64,000 nucleotides of DNA from JAYFRL01 sp034925905 (GCA_034925905.1 JAYFRL010000002.1:1-64000), one strand, 5' to 3'. Shown: positions 41,630-50,987, counted from the stretch's first letter. Numbers and translations: made by a program. The notes: generated by a model not told the origin, from the letters alone.

Positions 41630-42906
41630 TGTTAGCTTTAGTATTATTCGGCTTGTTTTTCCTGCTTATATTTTTAAATGTGCCGATCGCCGTATCTCTT
41701 GGTCTTTCGGCGCTTGTCGGCTTATTTATAGGCGGATTTGATTTTTCGATGTTTCCGAATGTTATGTATGCGGCTATAGGCAAATTTGCCTTACTGGCTA
41801 TTCCATATTTCATTCTTGCGGGCGTAATTATGGAGCATGCGGGAATTTCCAGGAAGCTGGTATCATTTGCTCAGGTTTGTGTTGGGCATACAAGAAGCGG
41901 ACTTTTATCTGTTTGTGTTATTGTAGCTTGCTTTTTTGCGGCGATTTCAGGCTCTGGACCGGCAACTGTGGCTGCTCTCGGTTCAATATTAATTCCGGCT
42001 ATGGCGGATGCGGGCCATGACAGGGCAACTGCAACGGCGCTTATGAGTGCTTCCGGGGCTATAGGCATTATAATTCCGCCCAGCATAGCTTTTGTTGTTT
42101 TTGCTTCGATTGCGGATGTTTCCGTAGGCTCATTGTTTGCCGGAGGAATTATACCGGGTATTATTGTTGGTGTATCCTATATTATCGCGGCAATAATCGT
42201 TTCCCGCAATAATAAAAATATTATCCGCCAGCCTAAGGCTTCAGGGAAAGAAATTTGGCATGCTTTTAAGGATGCAATTTGGGGACTGATGACTCCCGTT
42301 ATCATTCTTGGCGGTATTTACGGAGGTATTTTCACACCTACGGAGGCTGCTGGAGTGGCTGTTGTTTATGGGTTGTTTGTAGGAATTGTTATTTACAGGG
42401 AGATAAAGCTTAAAACATTGTGGCGGATTTTTATAGATGCAGCAACTTCATCAGGAACGGTTATGTATATCGTTGCTTGCGCTTCAGTGTTTGCTTGGAT
42501 TTTAACAACCAGCAGAATTGCAAATGATTTTTCAATGGCATTAATGGCCTTCAGCTCAAACAAGTATGTTTTGCTTCTGATTATGAATATAATCTTTTTG
42601 ATTGCCGGATGCTTCTTAGATGCAAATTCTGCATTTTATATTTTAATACCTATTATGCTTCCGATTCTTAAGAGTATCGGAGTGGACTTGGTTCATGCCG
42701 GTGTGTTTATAACAGTAAACATGGCAATTGGTCTTATTACGCCGCCTGTCGGTGTAAATTTATATGTTGGATGCAATGTCGGCGGGGTTTCAGTTCCGGA
42801 GATTTGCAAGAAAATAGTTCCTTTTATTATTGCCGGAATTATTGCGTTAATGCTTATTACATATATTCCTCAAATCACTATGTTTTTGCCTAACCTAATG
42901 AAATAG
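41629..42906 (+). CDS. TRAP transporter large permease, DctM family, copy 2
   Basis: A 425-residue protein with about 12 membrane segments and DctM motifs (FFAAISGSGPATVAALGSILIPAM, SGAIGIIIPPSIAFVVFA, GGIFTPTEAAGVAVVYGLF). ATG 41629 is chosen because the GGAGG at 41617 has ideal spacing; an upstream GTG at 41623 is less likely. Completes the second sodium-driven organic-acid uptake system. Confidence 0.92.
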   Translation: MLALVLFGLFFLLIFLNVPIAVSLGLSALVGLFIGGFDFSMFPNVMYAAIGKFALLAIPYFILAGVIMEHAGISRKLVSFAQVCVGHTRSGLLSVCVIVACFFAAISGSGPATVAALGSILIPAMADAGHDRATATALMSASGAIGIIIPPSIAFVVFASIADVSVGSLFAGGIIPGIIVGVSYIIAAIIVSRNNKNIIRQPKASGKEIWHAFKDAIWGLMTPVIILGGIYGGIFTPTEAAGVAVVYGLFVGIVIYREIKLKTLWRIFIDAATSSGTVMYIVACASVFAWILTTSRIANDFSMALMAFSSNKYVLLLIMNIIFLIAGCFLDANSAFYILIPIMLPILKSIGVDLVHAGVFITVNMAIGLITPPVGVNLYVGCNVGGVSVPEICKKIVPFIIAGIIALMLITYIPQITMFLPNLMK

Positions 42907-42978
42907 AATATATTCTGACATAGCATGGTTTATTAAAATATTTGGAATTTATTTTATTTGCATGGGAGGCAATTTGTT

Positions 42979-43863
42979 ATGAAAAACATAGGTTATGTTG
43001 GTTTAGGCGTTATGGGTCATGGTATGGTTTCAAACCTGATTAAAAAATGTGACGCCGGCACAATAATTTGGGGTTACGATGTGGTTGAAAACGCTATGCA
43101 GGCTTTCCGGGACGTTGGAGGAAAAACGGCATCATGCCCTGCAGAGCTTTATAAAAATTGCAGTATAATATTTATGTGTTTGCCAACTAATGATCTTGTA
43201 TATAACACTGCAAAAGAGATTCTGCCAGCGGCCGGAAAAGGAACGACAATAATTGACATGAGCTCCACTTCGCCATATATCAGCAAAGAGCTTTATCAAA
43301 GGGCAAAGGAGAAAGATGTGAATTTTCTAGATTGTCCTGTCAGCGGAGGAAAGGTTGGAGCCGATGCCGGAGCTTTGGCTATTATGTGCGGGGGAGACAA
43401 AGATATTTTTGATATAATCAGGCCTTACCTTGAAATGATGGGTAAAACAGTTACATACATGGGTGGCAGCGGCTGCGGCAGCACGGCAAAGCTGGCCAAC
43501 AATATAATGGTTGGTATCCATTTAATAGCTATGGGTGAAGCTTTTGCGTTTGCAAAGAAAGCCGGGCTTGATCCGGCAACGCTTTTTGAAGCAATAAGGC
43601 ATGGAGCTGCCCAAAGCACAGTTATGGATATAAAAATGCCTAAAATTCTTGAAAGAGATTTTAGCGCGGCTGCGCGTATTGCCGTTCACCTTAAGGATAT
43701 TGATAATGCTTTGGATATGGCTCAGAAATTAGAGGTAGACCTTCCTATTACACAATTGGTTAAAGAACAAATGGATTATATGAAGGATAATGGGATGATA
43801 AACGAAGATCAATGCGCTTTGGTTAAATATTATGAAAACAGTATGGACGTTGAAGTTAAATAA
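42979..43863 (+). CDS. NAD(P)-dependent beta-hydroxyacid dehydrogenase (3-hydroxyisobutyrate dehydrogenase family)
   Basis: A 294-residue enzyme. Rossmann motif GLGVMGHGM (8-16), substrate loop DCPVSGGKVGA (119-129), catalytic Lys171 in GCGSTAKLANN, all canonical for tartronate-semialdehyde reductase and 3-hydroxyisobutyrate dehydrogenase. It oxidises a beta-hydroxyacid or reduces a semialdehyde. It follows dctM by 72 bases in the GntR-controlled operon, so the imported compound is probably a hydroxyacid. Start ATG 42979 behind GGGAGGC. Confidence 0.9.
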   Translation: MKNIGYVGLGVMGHGMVSNLIKKCDAGTIIWGYDVVENAMQAFRDVGGKTASCPAELYKNCSIIFMCLPTNDLVYNTAKEILPAAGKGTTIIDMSSTSPYISKELYQRAKEKDVNFLDCPVSGGKVGADAGALAIMCGGDKDIFDIIRPYLEMMGKTVTYMGGSGCGSTAKLANNIMVGIHLIAMGEAFAFAKKAGLDPATLFEAIRHGAAQSTVMDIKMPKILERDFSAAARIAVHLKDIDNALDMAQKLEVDLPITQLVKEQMDYMKDNGMINEDQCALVKYYENSMDVEVK

Positions 43864-43867
43864 AAAT

Positions 43868-43907
43868 AAAAAACAGTATGTGGTTAATAACTACATACTG
43901 TTTTTTT
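43868..43907 (+). terminator. Terminator after dehydrogenase gene
   Basis: AAAACAGTATGT and ACATACTGTTTT arms (with an extra inner G-T) end in T7. Confidence 0.85.
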
Positions 43908-44218
43908 ATTGTAAAGAAAGGAAATACCGTCGAACTTTTTATGAAGATTTAAAGCTGTTTGTGTTATTATTAATACAACTTAAATAAAATATCCATAATT
44001 ATCTAAAATGGTTAGCGTGCAAATAATTTGTATATTATTTATAATTAAAGTGCGAAAAATAGAAAAATATAGCTCTTTTTCGCTAACTTTGTAAAAATTT
44101 TTTCTAAAATATCTATTTGTTATTGTAAAAATATATGATAATATGGTAATATATTAATATAAATTGTGTATATTATCCATGGACATTTTCTTATTACATA
44201 AAAGGGGGCTTGCTCATA
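43908..44218. other. A/T-rich intergenic region ahead of glgC
   Basis: No gene. GCGAAAAA (44052-44059) pairs perfectly with TTTTTCGC (44076-44083). A candidate promoter TTGTTA (44117-44122), 16-base spacer, TAATAT (44139-44144) lies 75 bases before glgC. Confidence 0.45.
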
Positions 44219-45493
44219 ATGAAAAAAGAAATGATAGCAATGCTTCTTGCCGGAGGCCAGGGAAGCCGCCTAGGCATACTTACAAAAAACATAGCCAAGC
44301 CTGCCGTTTCATTTGGCGGGAAATACAGGATTATAGATTTTCCTTTAAGCAATTGCGTAAACTCAGGGCTTGATACGGTTGGAATTTTAACCCAATATCA
44401 ACCTTTAAGGTTAAACCGCCATATAGGCATAGGCATTCCCTGGGATTTAGACAAGCAATACGGCGGAATAACGATTCTTGCTCCGCATATTAGAGGCGAA
44501 CAGGGCGAATGGTATACGGGAACGGCAAATGCAATATTCCAAAACATAGATTACATAGATGAAACAAATCCTGAATATGTGCTTATTCTTTCTGGCGACC
44601 ATATCTATAAAATGGATTATTCAAAAATGCTTAAATTCCATAAGAAAAAAGGATGTACGGCAACCATAGCCGTGCTTAAGGTTTCTTATGAAGAGGCCAG
44701 CCGGTTTGGCATAATGAATACGGATGCGGACGGCAGGATATATGAATTTGAGGAAAAGCCGGAAAAACCGAAAAGCAACCTTGCTTCAATGGGCATATAT
44801 ATTTTCACATGGTCAAAGCTTAAAGAAGCTCTTATTGAAGACAATAAAATACATCCGGACAGTGATTTTGGCAAGCATATAATCCCTTCGATGATAAAAA
44901 AGGGCGAAAGCCTTTATGCATATGAGTTTTCGGGGTATTGGAAGGATGTGGGCACGATAGAATCCTTCTGGCAGGCCAACATGGAGCTTATAGGCATATG
45001 CCCGGAGTTTAATCTTTATGAGGACTTCTGGAAAATATATACTAATTTTGATCATCAGCCTCCCCAATATACGGGTGAAACGGCTGTTGTCCGCAAGAGC
45101 TTTGTTTCCGAAGGCTGCGAGGTTTACGGCGAGGTTTACAATTCGATACTCGGGCAAAGCGTTACTGTGAGCAAAAACGCTGTTGTACGGGATTCCATAA
45201 TAATGAAAGATACCTTCATAGGAGAGGGAAGCTACATAGAAAGATGCATCATAGATGAAGAGTCGGTTGTTGAAAACGGTGTTAAAATAGGAATTGGTGA
45301 GAATGTTCCAAATTTCGATAAGCCTCATATATACAACACAGGCATAACGGTTGTCGGTGAAAAAACATACATACCTTCCGGCGTCACCATAGGCAAAAAC
45401 TGTGTTTTATACGGAAAGACAAAAAAAGAGGATTATGGAGACGGCATCCTTTTAAGCGGCGGTTCCATAATTTGTGAGGAGGCGCGCTTATGA
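44219..45493 (+). CDS. glgC: Glucose-1-phosphate adenylyltransferase
   Basis: A 424-residue ADP-glucose pyrophosphorylase. Nucleotidyltransferase domain with LLAGGQGSRLG (9-19), the allosteric/catalytic KPAVSFGGKYRIIDF, WYTGTANAIFQN, SGDHIYKMDY (metal Asp) and EKPEKPKSNLASMGIYIF, then a left-handed beta-helix C-terminus. It makes ADP-glucose for glycogen. ATG 44219 behind AAAGGGGG is preferred to an upstream TTG. It overlaps glgD by four bases. Confidence 0.95.
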   Translation: MKKEMIAMLLAGGQGSRLGILTKNIAKPAVSFGGKYRIIDFPLSNCVNSGLDTVGILTQYQPLRLNRHIGIGIPWDLDKQYGGITILAPHIRGEQGEWYTGTANAIFQNIDYIDETNPEYVLILSGDHIYKMDYSKMLKFHKKKGCTATIAVLKVSYEEASRFGIMNTDADGRIYEFEEKPEKPKSNLASMGIYIFTWSKLKEALIEDNKIHPDSDFGKHIIPSMIKKGESLYAYEFSGYWKDVGTIESFWQANMELIGICPEFNLYEDFWKIYTNFDHQPPQYTGETAVVRKSFVSEGCEVYGEVYNSILGQSVTVSKNAVVRDSIIMKDTFIGEGSYIERCIIDEESVVENGVKIGIGENVPNFDKPHIYNTGITVVGEKTYIPSGVTIGKNCVLYGKTKKEDYGDGILLSGGSIICEEARL

Positions 45494-46602
45494 AGGCTAT
45501 AGGTATAATTCTTGCCGGAGGCAATGATGACCGTTTGGGTGTGCTCACAGGAACAAGAGCTGTTGCGGCAATGCCCGTGGGCAGTTGTTATAGGGCAATA
45601 GATTTTTCGCTTAGCAGCATGTCCGCCTCCCATATGAATAAGGTTGCTGTTATAACCCAGTATAATTCAAGAACTCTGCATGATCATCTGACATCCTCAA
45701 AGTGGTGGGATTTTGGAAGAAAGCAGGGAGGGCTCTTTGTTTTTGGCCCTTATATAAGCAGGGAAAATCCGTTTTGGTTCAGAGGTACGGCGGATTCGAT
45801 ATATCAAAACATGACATACCTTAAGCGCAGCAATGAGGATTATGTTATCATAGCTTCAGGGGATTCGGTTTATAAAATGGACTTTAGGGATGTTGTGGAT
45901 TTTCACGAGCAAAAAGGCGCGGATATGACCATTGTCTATAAATCCTTTGGAGGCAAAAATATTTCAAAGATGGGTGTGATTTCCCTTGCTGCGGACGGGA
46001 AAATAGAGGATTTCGAGGAAAAACCTCTGCATCCGAAAACAAACAACGGTTCTCTTGGGATATATATTATATCAAGATCTCTTTTGATAAGTCTTCTTGA
46101 GGAGGTTTCGCCGAATAACGGATACGATTTTGTTCGCGATGTTATAATAAGATATCTGGATACCCTTAAGATTTACGGATATAGGTTTGACGGATATTGG
46201 CGCTCAATAGGCGCCGGGATAGACGAATACTTCAATACAAACATGGATTTTTTAAATAAAGACGTGCGTTTCATTTTTTTTAGGGAATACCCGTATATAG
46301 CCACAAAGCCAAAAGATGAACCCCCTATTAAATATAATCCAAACGCGACGGTTAAAAATGTTGTTTGCGGGAGCGGGAGCATATTAAACGGACACGTTGA
46401 AAATTCTGTGCTTTTCAGGCGTGTATATACAGGGGATTTCTCTGTTATAAAAAGAAGCATAATTATGGAGGGCAGCTATATAGGAAACAATTGCATTGTT
46501 GAAAACGCGATAATCGATAAAGATGTTGTTATTTCCGACGGGAAGACTGTTTTGGGATCAGAAGGTTCGCCTGTGATAATCGCCAAAGGGACGATTATAT
46601 AG
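45490..46602 (+). CDS. glgD: GlgD, regulatory subunit of ADP-glucose pyrophosphorylase
   Basis: A 370-residue GlgC paralogue found in Firmicutes beside GlgC. The catalytic loop is altered (LAGGNDDRLGVLTGTRAVAAMPVG instead of AGGxGxRLxxLTxxxAKPAV), which is normal for the non-catalytic GlgD subunit that forms a hetero-oligomer with GlgC and raises its activity. YRAIDFSLSSM and WFRGTADSIYQNM remain. ATGA overlap with glgC supports 1:1 synthesis. Confidence 0.93.
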   Translation: MKAIGIILAGGNDDRLGVLTGTRAVAAMPVGSCYRAIDFSLSSMSASHMNKVAVITQYNSRTLHDHLTSSKWWDFGRKQGGLFVFGPYISRENPFWFRGTADSIYQNMTYLKRSNEDYVIIASGDSVYKMDFRDVVDFHEQKGADMTIVYKSFGGKNISKMGVISLAADGKIEDFEEKPLHPKTNNGSLGIYIISRSLLISLLEEVSPNNGYDFVRDVIIRYLDTLKIYGYRFDGYWRSIGAGIDEYFNTNMDFLNKDVRFIFFREYPYIATKPKDEPPIKYNPNATVKNVVCGSGSILNGHVENSVLFRRVYTGDFSVIKRSIIMEGSYIGNNCIVENAIIDKDVVISDGKTVLGSEGSPVIIAKGTII

Positions 46603-46667
46603 GCCTTTATATATATTATTATTTATTATGCCAAAATCAGCTTTGTAAACGGAAAGGGGTCGACATT

Positions 46668-46961
46668 ATGGAAATTACGGATGTTAGGGTACGGAAAGTT
46701 AGCAAAGATAATAAAATGAAAGCTGTTGTTTCGGTTACCTTTGACAATGAGTTCGTCGTTCATGATATAAAGGTAATCGAAAGAGAAAATGGGCTTTTTA
46801 TAGCCATGCCCAGCAGGAAAACATTAGACGGTGAATTCAGGGATATCGCTCATCCGATAAACGCTACAACACGAGAAAAAATACAGGCAGCTGTCCTTGA
46901 AAAATATGAAACGGCATTGCTTTCAGAATCTGAAGATGCAAATGAACGAGACGCTGTATGA
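46668..46961 (+). CDS. spoVG: Septation/RNA-binding regulator SpoVG
   Basis: A 97-residue SpoVG of standard length: MEITDVRVRKVSKDNKMKA, FVVHDIKVIERENGLFIAMPSRK and DIAHPINATTREKIQAAVL are near invariant. SpoVG binds nucleic acid and affects cell division at sporulation onset. It has its own ribosome site (GAAAGGGGTCG) and a perfect terminator. Its presence after glgD is a common Clostridia arrangement. Confidence 0.96.
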   Translation: MEITDVRVRKVSKDNKMKAVVSVTFDNEFVVHDIKVIERENGLFIAMPSRKTLDGEFRDIAHPINATTREKIQAAVLEKYETALLSESEDANERDAV

Positions 46962-46967
46962 GGTTAA

Positions 46968-47013
46968 AAATAAAAGAGGCGCGGACTTATATAAGTCCGC
47001 GCCTCTTTTATTT
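46968..47013 (+). terminator. Perfect 46-base palindromic terminator after spoVG
   Basis: Two exactly complementary 23-base arms centred between 46990 and 46991, with A-rich and T-rich outer ends, usable in both directions. Confidence 0.9.
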
Positions 47014-47098
47014 TCTTTACATGCCTAGTTTAAAAGGATATAATAATGGTATATTAAAGTAAGAAGTTAAAGAGCCTTTTGCGGGTAAGGAGGCGTTT

Positions 47099-47398
47099 AT
47101 GGAAACCGTTTCCGATATTTTTGTAAGCGGGAATATAAAAGATATAAATACGGCGACCTATGGCATAGAAAAAAATATTCCTGTTTTAGGTCTTTTTTGC
47201 ATATGCCGCAAAAAAAATATGCTTTTTAAAATTGAAATAATAAAGCATTCCGAGCTTTTAAAAAACCGAAATAAAGAAAGATATATTATTTTAGGCATTG
47301 CCATGGGCAAGAAAGACGCTTATGCCCTTTTAAGCCATATTTATGAATATGTCCTTAAAAGAGGGTTGCTTGCGCAGGATATAGAGAAAATTTTCTGA
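47099..47398 (+). CDS. Small protein of unknown function ahead of ytfI
   Basis: A 99-residue protein with ATG 47099 behind GTAAGGAGGCG, ending 12 bases before the ytfI-like gene, so it is probably the first gene of that sporulation operon. Its features are FKIEIIKHSELLKNRNKERYIILGIAMGKKDAYALLSHIYEYVLKRGLLAQDIEKIF; mixed alpha/beta, no signal peptide, two cysteines. I do not recognise a family. Confidence 0.65.
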   Translation: METVSDIFVSGNIKDINTATYGIEKNIPVLGLFCICRKKNMLFKIEIIKHSELLKNRNKERYIILGIAMGKKDAYALLSHIYEYVLKRGLLAQDIEKIF

Positions 47399-47410
47399 TG
47401 GGAGAATCAA

Positions 47411-48328
47411 ATGTCTGTATTACTTGCTGTTTTAAAAATTATAGGCTTAATAATTTTGTGTTTATTGGCAATTATACTTATATTGGTAATTATAGTTCTT
47501 GTTTCTCCGCTTAAATATAAGCTTTATGCTGAAAAATACGAAATGTTTAAGGCGGACGGTAAGGTTTCGTGGCTTTTTCATGCTGTTAAGCTTGAAATAT
47601 ATGCAGAGCTTTCTAAAGATTTTAAAACGGTACTCAAAAAAGATGTGTCTTTTAAAATATTTGGAAGGGAGATATTAAATAAACCTGAAAAGCTTAAAAA
47701 GCCGAAGAAGAAAAAACCGGTTGACCAAAAAAAAGAAAAGCCCTATATAAAAGAACCCGAGCCTAAAAAGGCGACACCCTTTTTTTCTTCGGACAAGCTT
47801 TTAAAGCTTGAGGATGAGGAATATAAGCTAGCTGAAACTCCTAAATATATGCGCATAAAAATGCCGCATGCGGAAATGCCTCCGCCGGAAGCAAAGCTTC
47901 CAAAAGCCTCAAAGGAAAACGAAAAAAAGGCGGAAGAAGATGCGGAGGAGAAACAGGAGAAAAGGAAAATAGATATAGCTTATTTCAAAAATATGCCAAA
48001 AGATGAAAGAAAAAAGCTTATATCAGACGTAATTAAGTTTATAAAAAGTGTGCTTAAAACGGTGTTCCCAAAAAGCTTTAAGCTTCTTGGCTCTTTTGGG
48101 CTTTCAGACCCTGCTTTAACGGGCGAAGTTTTAGGCGGTATATATGTTTTAAAAGGGTTCACCGGTCTTGACATTAATGTTTCGGGTGATTTCAGAGGTG
48201 AAAATGTGCTTAACGGCAAGATTTTCATCGAGGGCAGGATTACGCTTTCGGCTTTGGGTTTTTATACCTTAAGACTAGCGCTTACGAAGCCTGTGTTTAA
48301 AATAATAAAAATATACTTAAAAGGTTAG
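47411..48328 (+). CDS. YtfI-like DUF2953 sporulation-associated membrane protein
   Basis: A 305-residue protein with one N-terminal transmembrane segment (residues 3-33: KIIGLIILCLLAIILILVIIVLVSPL), the PLKYKLYAEKY start of DUF2953, a long charged Lys/Glu/Pro-rich middle (about 95-200) and a C-terminal domain (LLGSFGLSDPALTGEVLGGIYVLKGF...GDFRGENVLNGKIFIEGRITL). In Bacillus ytfI lies beside ytfJ, as here. Probably a forespore membrane protein with an exposed C-terminus; the precise role is unknown. Confidence 0.8.
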   Translation: MSVLLAVLKIIGLIILCLLAIILILVIIVLVSPLKYKLYAEKYEMFKADGKVSWLFHAVKLEIYAELSKDFKTVLKKDVSFKIFGREILNKPEKLKKPKKKKPVDQKKEKPYIKEPEPKKATPFFSSDKLLKLEDEEYKLAETPKYMRIKMPHAEMPPPEAKLPKASKENEKKAEEDAEEKQEKRKIDIAYFKNMPKDERKKLISDVIKFIKSVLKTVFPKSFKLLGSFGLSDPALTGEVLGGIYVLKGFTGLDINVSGDFRGENVLNGKIFIEGRITLSALGFYTLRLALTKPVFKIIKIYLKG

Positions 48329-48339
48329 GAGAATGTTGA

Positions 48340-48732
48340 ATGGGAAACAGTTTTAACGAAAGTATCGATGTTTTATTTGGCAGGATGGAAGAATTCGTAT
48401 CCACTAAAACGGTTGTCGGGGAAGCTGTAACCGTTGGCGGGGTTACCCTTTTGCCCCTTATAGAAGTAAGCGTTGGAGTCGGTGCCGGCGGAGGCGGCGA
48501 AGGCAAAAATCAGGGCATTGGCGGCGGTCTCGGCGCAAAGATAATTCCAAGCGCAATACTTGTTATAACGGGAGACAGCGTTCGCCTTGTAAATATTAAA
48601 AACCAGGACGCTTTAAGCAAGCTTATAGACCTTGCTCCAGACGCCTTAAATAAGCTTAATTTTTTTTCCAAAAAGGAAGATGAGCCTAAAGAAGAAATAA
48701 AATTTGAAGAAAAGGTTGTTGTGGAGGAATAA
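48340..48732 (+). CDS. ytfJ: GerW/YtfJ family sporulation protein
   Basis: A 130-residue YtfJ protein. It has NSFNESIDVLFGRMEEFVSTKTVVGEAV, the Gly-rich GVGAGGGGEGKNQGIGGGLGAKI and PSAILVI, all diagnostic. Made in the forespore and required for normal L-alanine-type germination in Bacillus (GerW). It starts 11 bases after the DUF2953 gene, behind TTAGGAG. Confidence 0.93.
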   Translation: MGNSFNESIDVLFGRMEEFVSTKTVVGEAVTVGGVTLLPLIEVSVGVGAGGGGEGKNQGIGGGLGAKIIPSAILVITGDSVRLVNIKNQDALSKLIDLAPDALNKLNFFSKKEDEPKEEIKFEEKVVVEE

Positions 48733-48759
48733 TAAAAGCTTCAAGGAGGTGCAAAACCA

Positions 48760-49944
48760 TTGACAGTAATAGAATTTTTCGATAAAGATACAATTAAAAA
48801 CATACTTGCTGTTTTAACTTTAAAGCCGGAAAAAACCGTTTTTTTATATGACAGAGAGCTTAAAAATATGAATTTTTTTGCAAGCCTTGAAAAGTGCTTT
48901 AAGGCCCATATCCCAAATATAAAGCTTGAAAAATATCCAGTGAATATAATGGATATAAACGATGTTTACGAGAAAACGATTAAGGTTATAAAATCAAATG
49001 AAAATTGTATAATAGAGCTTACCGGCGGAAGCGAGCTTATGACCGTGGCGGGATACAAAGCAGGAAGCGAAATGGATGTAGATCTTATATATACAGATAT
49101 AACTAAATCCGAAATGCTTTATATAAACCGCAACAATAAAATAGTGAAAACAACAAATCTTACGCTTTTGGACTTCATAAACTCAAAAGGGGCTGCTTTA
49201 ATAGGGAATTCGAAAGCAGCACCGGAGCCTGAAATATATGAGGACGTTATTAATATGTGCAACGTGCTTTTTAACAAGCTTGAAGATTGGAAAGTAACCT
49301 GTTCTTACCTTCAGACGGTAGCTGCGTCTTTCGAGAAAGAAGAGCTTGATATAAAAAGCCGCAGAGTTATAAGACATAAGAATGGACAGATGATATACCC
49401 CGACGAATATATAATGGGAGAGTTTCAGAAGAACGGGTTTATAAAGGATTTAAGCTTTAACAAAAATAATATAAGCTTTTCGTTAACCTCTTCACAGTCC
49501 AGGCAATATATGATAAACTACGGAGGCTGGCTGGAGCTTTATGTTTACATAGAAGCAAAACGTGCAAAAATGTTTGACGATATACTTTTAGGGGCTATGA
49601 TAGATTGGAATGTGTATGATGGCGTAGTTTCAGCCGGAAACGAAATAGACGTTATTCTTTCAGATGGCTCAACCCCTGTTTTCATATCATGTAAACTAAG
49701 GGAAGCGGATACTGACGCTTTAAATGAGATTTGGATAGCCAAAAGAAGGCTTGGAGGATGGTTTTCAAAAAGTGTTGTGGTTGCTTTTGGCAGTGAAAAA
49801 GCTAAAAATATGGGTACATATAAAAGAGCCTGCGAGCTTGGTATATCAGTTTTGGATAAAGAAGACATATTAAGCCGTAATTTTGGGGAAAGGCTTGTTG
49901 GTTGCATAAAAGCCCATGATCTTATAGGCCTTAAATGGAGATAA
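48760..49944 (+). CDS. Card1-like CARF-nuclease protein (DUF1887)
   Basis: A 394-residue protein matching DUF1887. The N-terminal Rossmann-like CARF domain has LTGGSELMTVAGYKAG (87-102) as its ligand loop; the C-terminus is a PD-(D/E)xK nuclease with Glu259 (GGWLELYVYIEAK), NEIDV (294-298) and ISCK with Lys312. This is the architecture of Card1/Can2, cyclic-oligoadenylate-activated DNA/RNA nucleases of type III CRISPR systems. Here no type III gene is near; it sits 27 bases behind ytfJ in a sporulation operon, TTG start behind CAAGGAGGTGC. The active-site residues look intact. Whether it senses a cyclic nucleotide and acts in defence or spore biology is unknown. Confidence 0.8.
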   Translation: MTVIEFFDKDTIKNILAVLTLKPEKTVFLYDRELKNMNFFASLEKCFKAHIPNIKLEKYPVNIMDINDVYEKTIKVIKSNENCIIELTGGSELMTVAGYKAGSEMDVDLIYTDITKSEMLYINRNNKIVKTTNLTLLDFINSKGAALIGNSKAAPEPEIYEDVINMCNVLFNKLEDWKVTCSYLQTVAASFEKEELDIKSRRVIRHKNGQMIYPDEYIMGEFQKNGFIKDLSFNKNNISFSLTSSQSRQYMINYGGWLELYVYIEAKRAKMFDDILLGAMIDWNVYDGVVSAGNEIDVILSDGSTPVFISCKLREADTDALNEIWIAKRRLGGWFSKSVVVAFGSEKAKNMGTYKRACELGISVLDKEDILSRNFGERLVGCIKAHDLIGLKWR

Positions 49945-49968
49945 ACGTATTTAAAATTATATTTTAAT

Positions 49969-50014
49969 AAAGGGATTTTCAAAGCATCAGCCTTTGGAAA
50001 TCCTTTTATTTTTT
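49969..50014 (+). terminator. Terminator after the Card1-like gene
   Basis: AAAGGGATTTTCAAAG pairs with CTTTGGAAATCCTTT (one bulge or mismatch) around a 7-base loop, followed by a T-rich run. Confidence 0.75.
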
Positions 50015-50108
50015 AGATTGTTAATGCCTGCTGGCTTATTTTTAGTTATTTTTTTTGCACCTTAGTTATAAATTTATATATATAAATAAAATATGATGCG
50101 GGTGTGCC

Positions 50109-50906
50109 ATGATAAAAGAGGGCGATATTGTAACACGTAAGAAATATGGTAATGATTTAAACTTTATAGTAAAATCCATAGAGGACGACGGAACGGCAAG
50201 ACTTTATTGCATAAGCCACAGGCTTTTTGCAGATGCTCCATTGGATGACCTGAAAAGAGCTTTAAGGGAAAACTTTTTTATATTCAAGAAACTTTTCCGC
50301 TCAGATGCCCAGAAAAAGGTTGAGGATATATTGAAAAAGAGGAAGGAAAAGATGTCGGGGGTTTTTTATCCGGGGCGCGTTTTACATATAGATTCGGATG
50401 AAGGTTTTTTAAATATGTGTATGTCTTATTATGACCTTTTGGGCGTTCCGGCCTCGGGAAGGCTTATAGTTGAGGACAGTCAGCCCCTGGCTATAATGGA
50501 GGTGCTGAAGGAAGATTGCCCGGATATACTTATACTCACGGGTCACGATTCGCTTAAAAACAACTCCGATGAAACCGACATGGGAAATTATAGCTCCTCG
50601 GGATTTTTTGCGGATGCCGTGAAAAAGGCAAGGCAGTTTCAGTCTGGGAGGGATTCGCTTATAATATTTGCTGGAGCATGCCAATCAAATTTTGAAGCTA
50701 TAATGTCTTCGGGAGCAAATTTTGCCAGCTCGCCTGAAAGAAAGCTCATACATGCGCTGGATCCTGTTTTCATAGGTGAAAGGCTTTCTTACACATCTGT
50801 TTTTGATATAGTTACCCCCAAAGATGCCCTTGAAAATACAATGACTTCTTTTGACGGGCTTGGTGGGTTTGAAACAAGAGGTACGCTAAGAGGAGGGAAT
50901 CCGTAA
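50109..50906 (+). CDS. yabG: Sporulation-specific protease YabG
   Basis: A 265-residue YabG (peptidase family U57). Near-invariant blocks: IKEGDIVTRKKYGNDLNF, VLHIDSDEGFLNMCMSYYDLLGV, DILILTGHDS, SGFFADAVKKARQF, IIFAGACQSNFEAIMSSGANFASSPER and the C-terminal VTPKDALENTMT. YabG processes spore coat and germination proteins in the mother cell. ATG 50109; ribosome site is weak (GCGGGTGTGCC). Own unit after a terminator. Confidence 0.94.
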   Translation: MIKEGDIVTRKKYGNDLNFIVKSIEDDGTARLYCISHRLFADAPLDDLKRALRENFFIFKKLFRSDAQKKVEDILKKRKEKMSGVFYPGRVLHIDSDEGFLNMCMSYYDLLGVPASGRLIVEDSQPLAIMEVLKEDCPDILILTGHDSLKNNSDETDMGNYSSSGFFADAVKKARQFQSGRDSLIIFAGACQSNFEAIMSSGANFASSPERKLIHALDPVFIGERLSYTSVFDIVTPKDALENTMTSFDGLGGFETRGTLRGGNP

Positions 50907-50987
50907 ATTTAATTTTTTATACCCTTGATATTTGGTATATTTTATTTATACTTAAAAAGGAGATGTCTTTTTTGAAGGGGTATATTA

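Noticed and set aside
44052..44083. Hairpin before glgC as a regulatory RNA
   Set aside because: Eight A/T-rich pairs with a 16-base loop can arise by chance in such A/T-rich DNA.
48760..49944. Card1-like protein as an effector of the type I-C system in this window
   Set aside because: Card1 proteins serve type III systems; the gene is 17 kb away in a sporulation operon, and type I-C makes no cyclic oligoadenylate.
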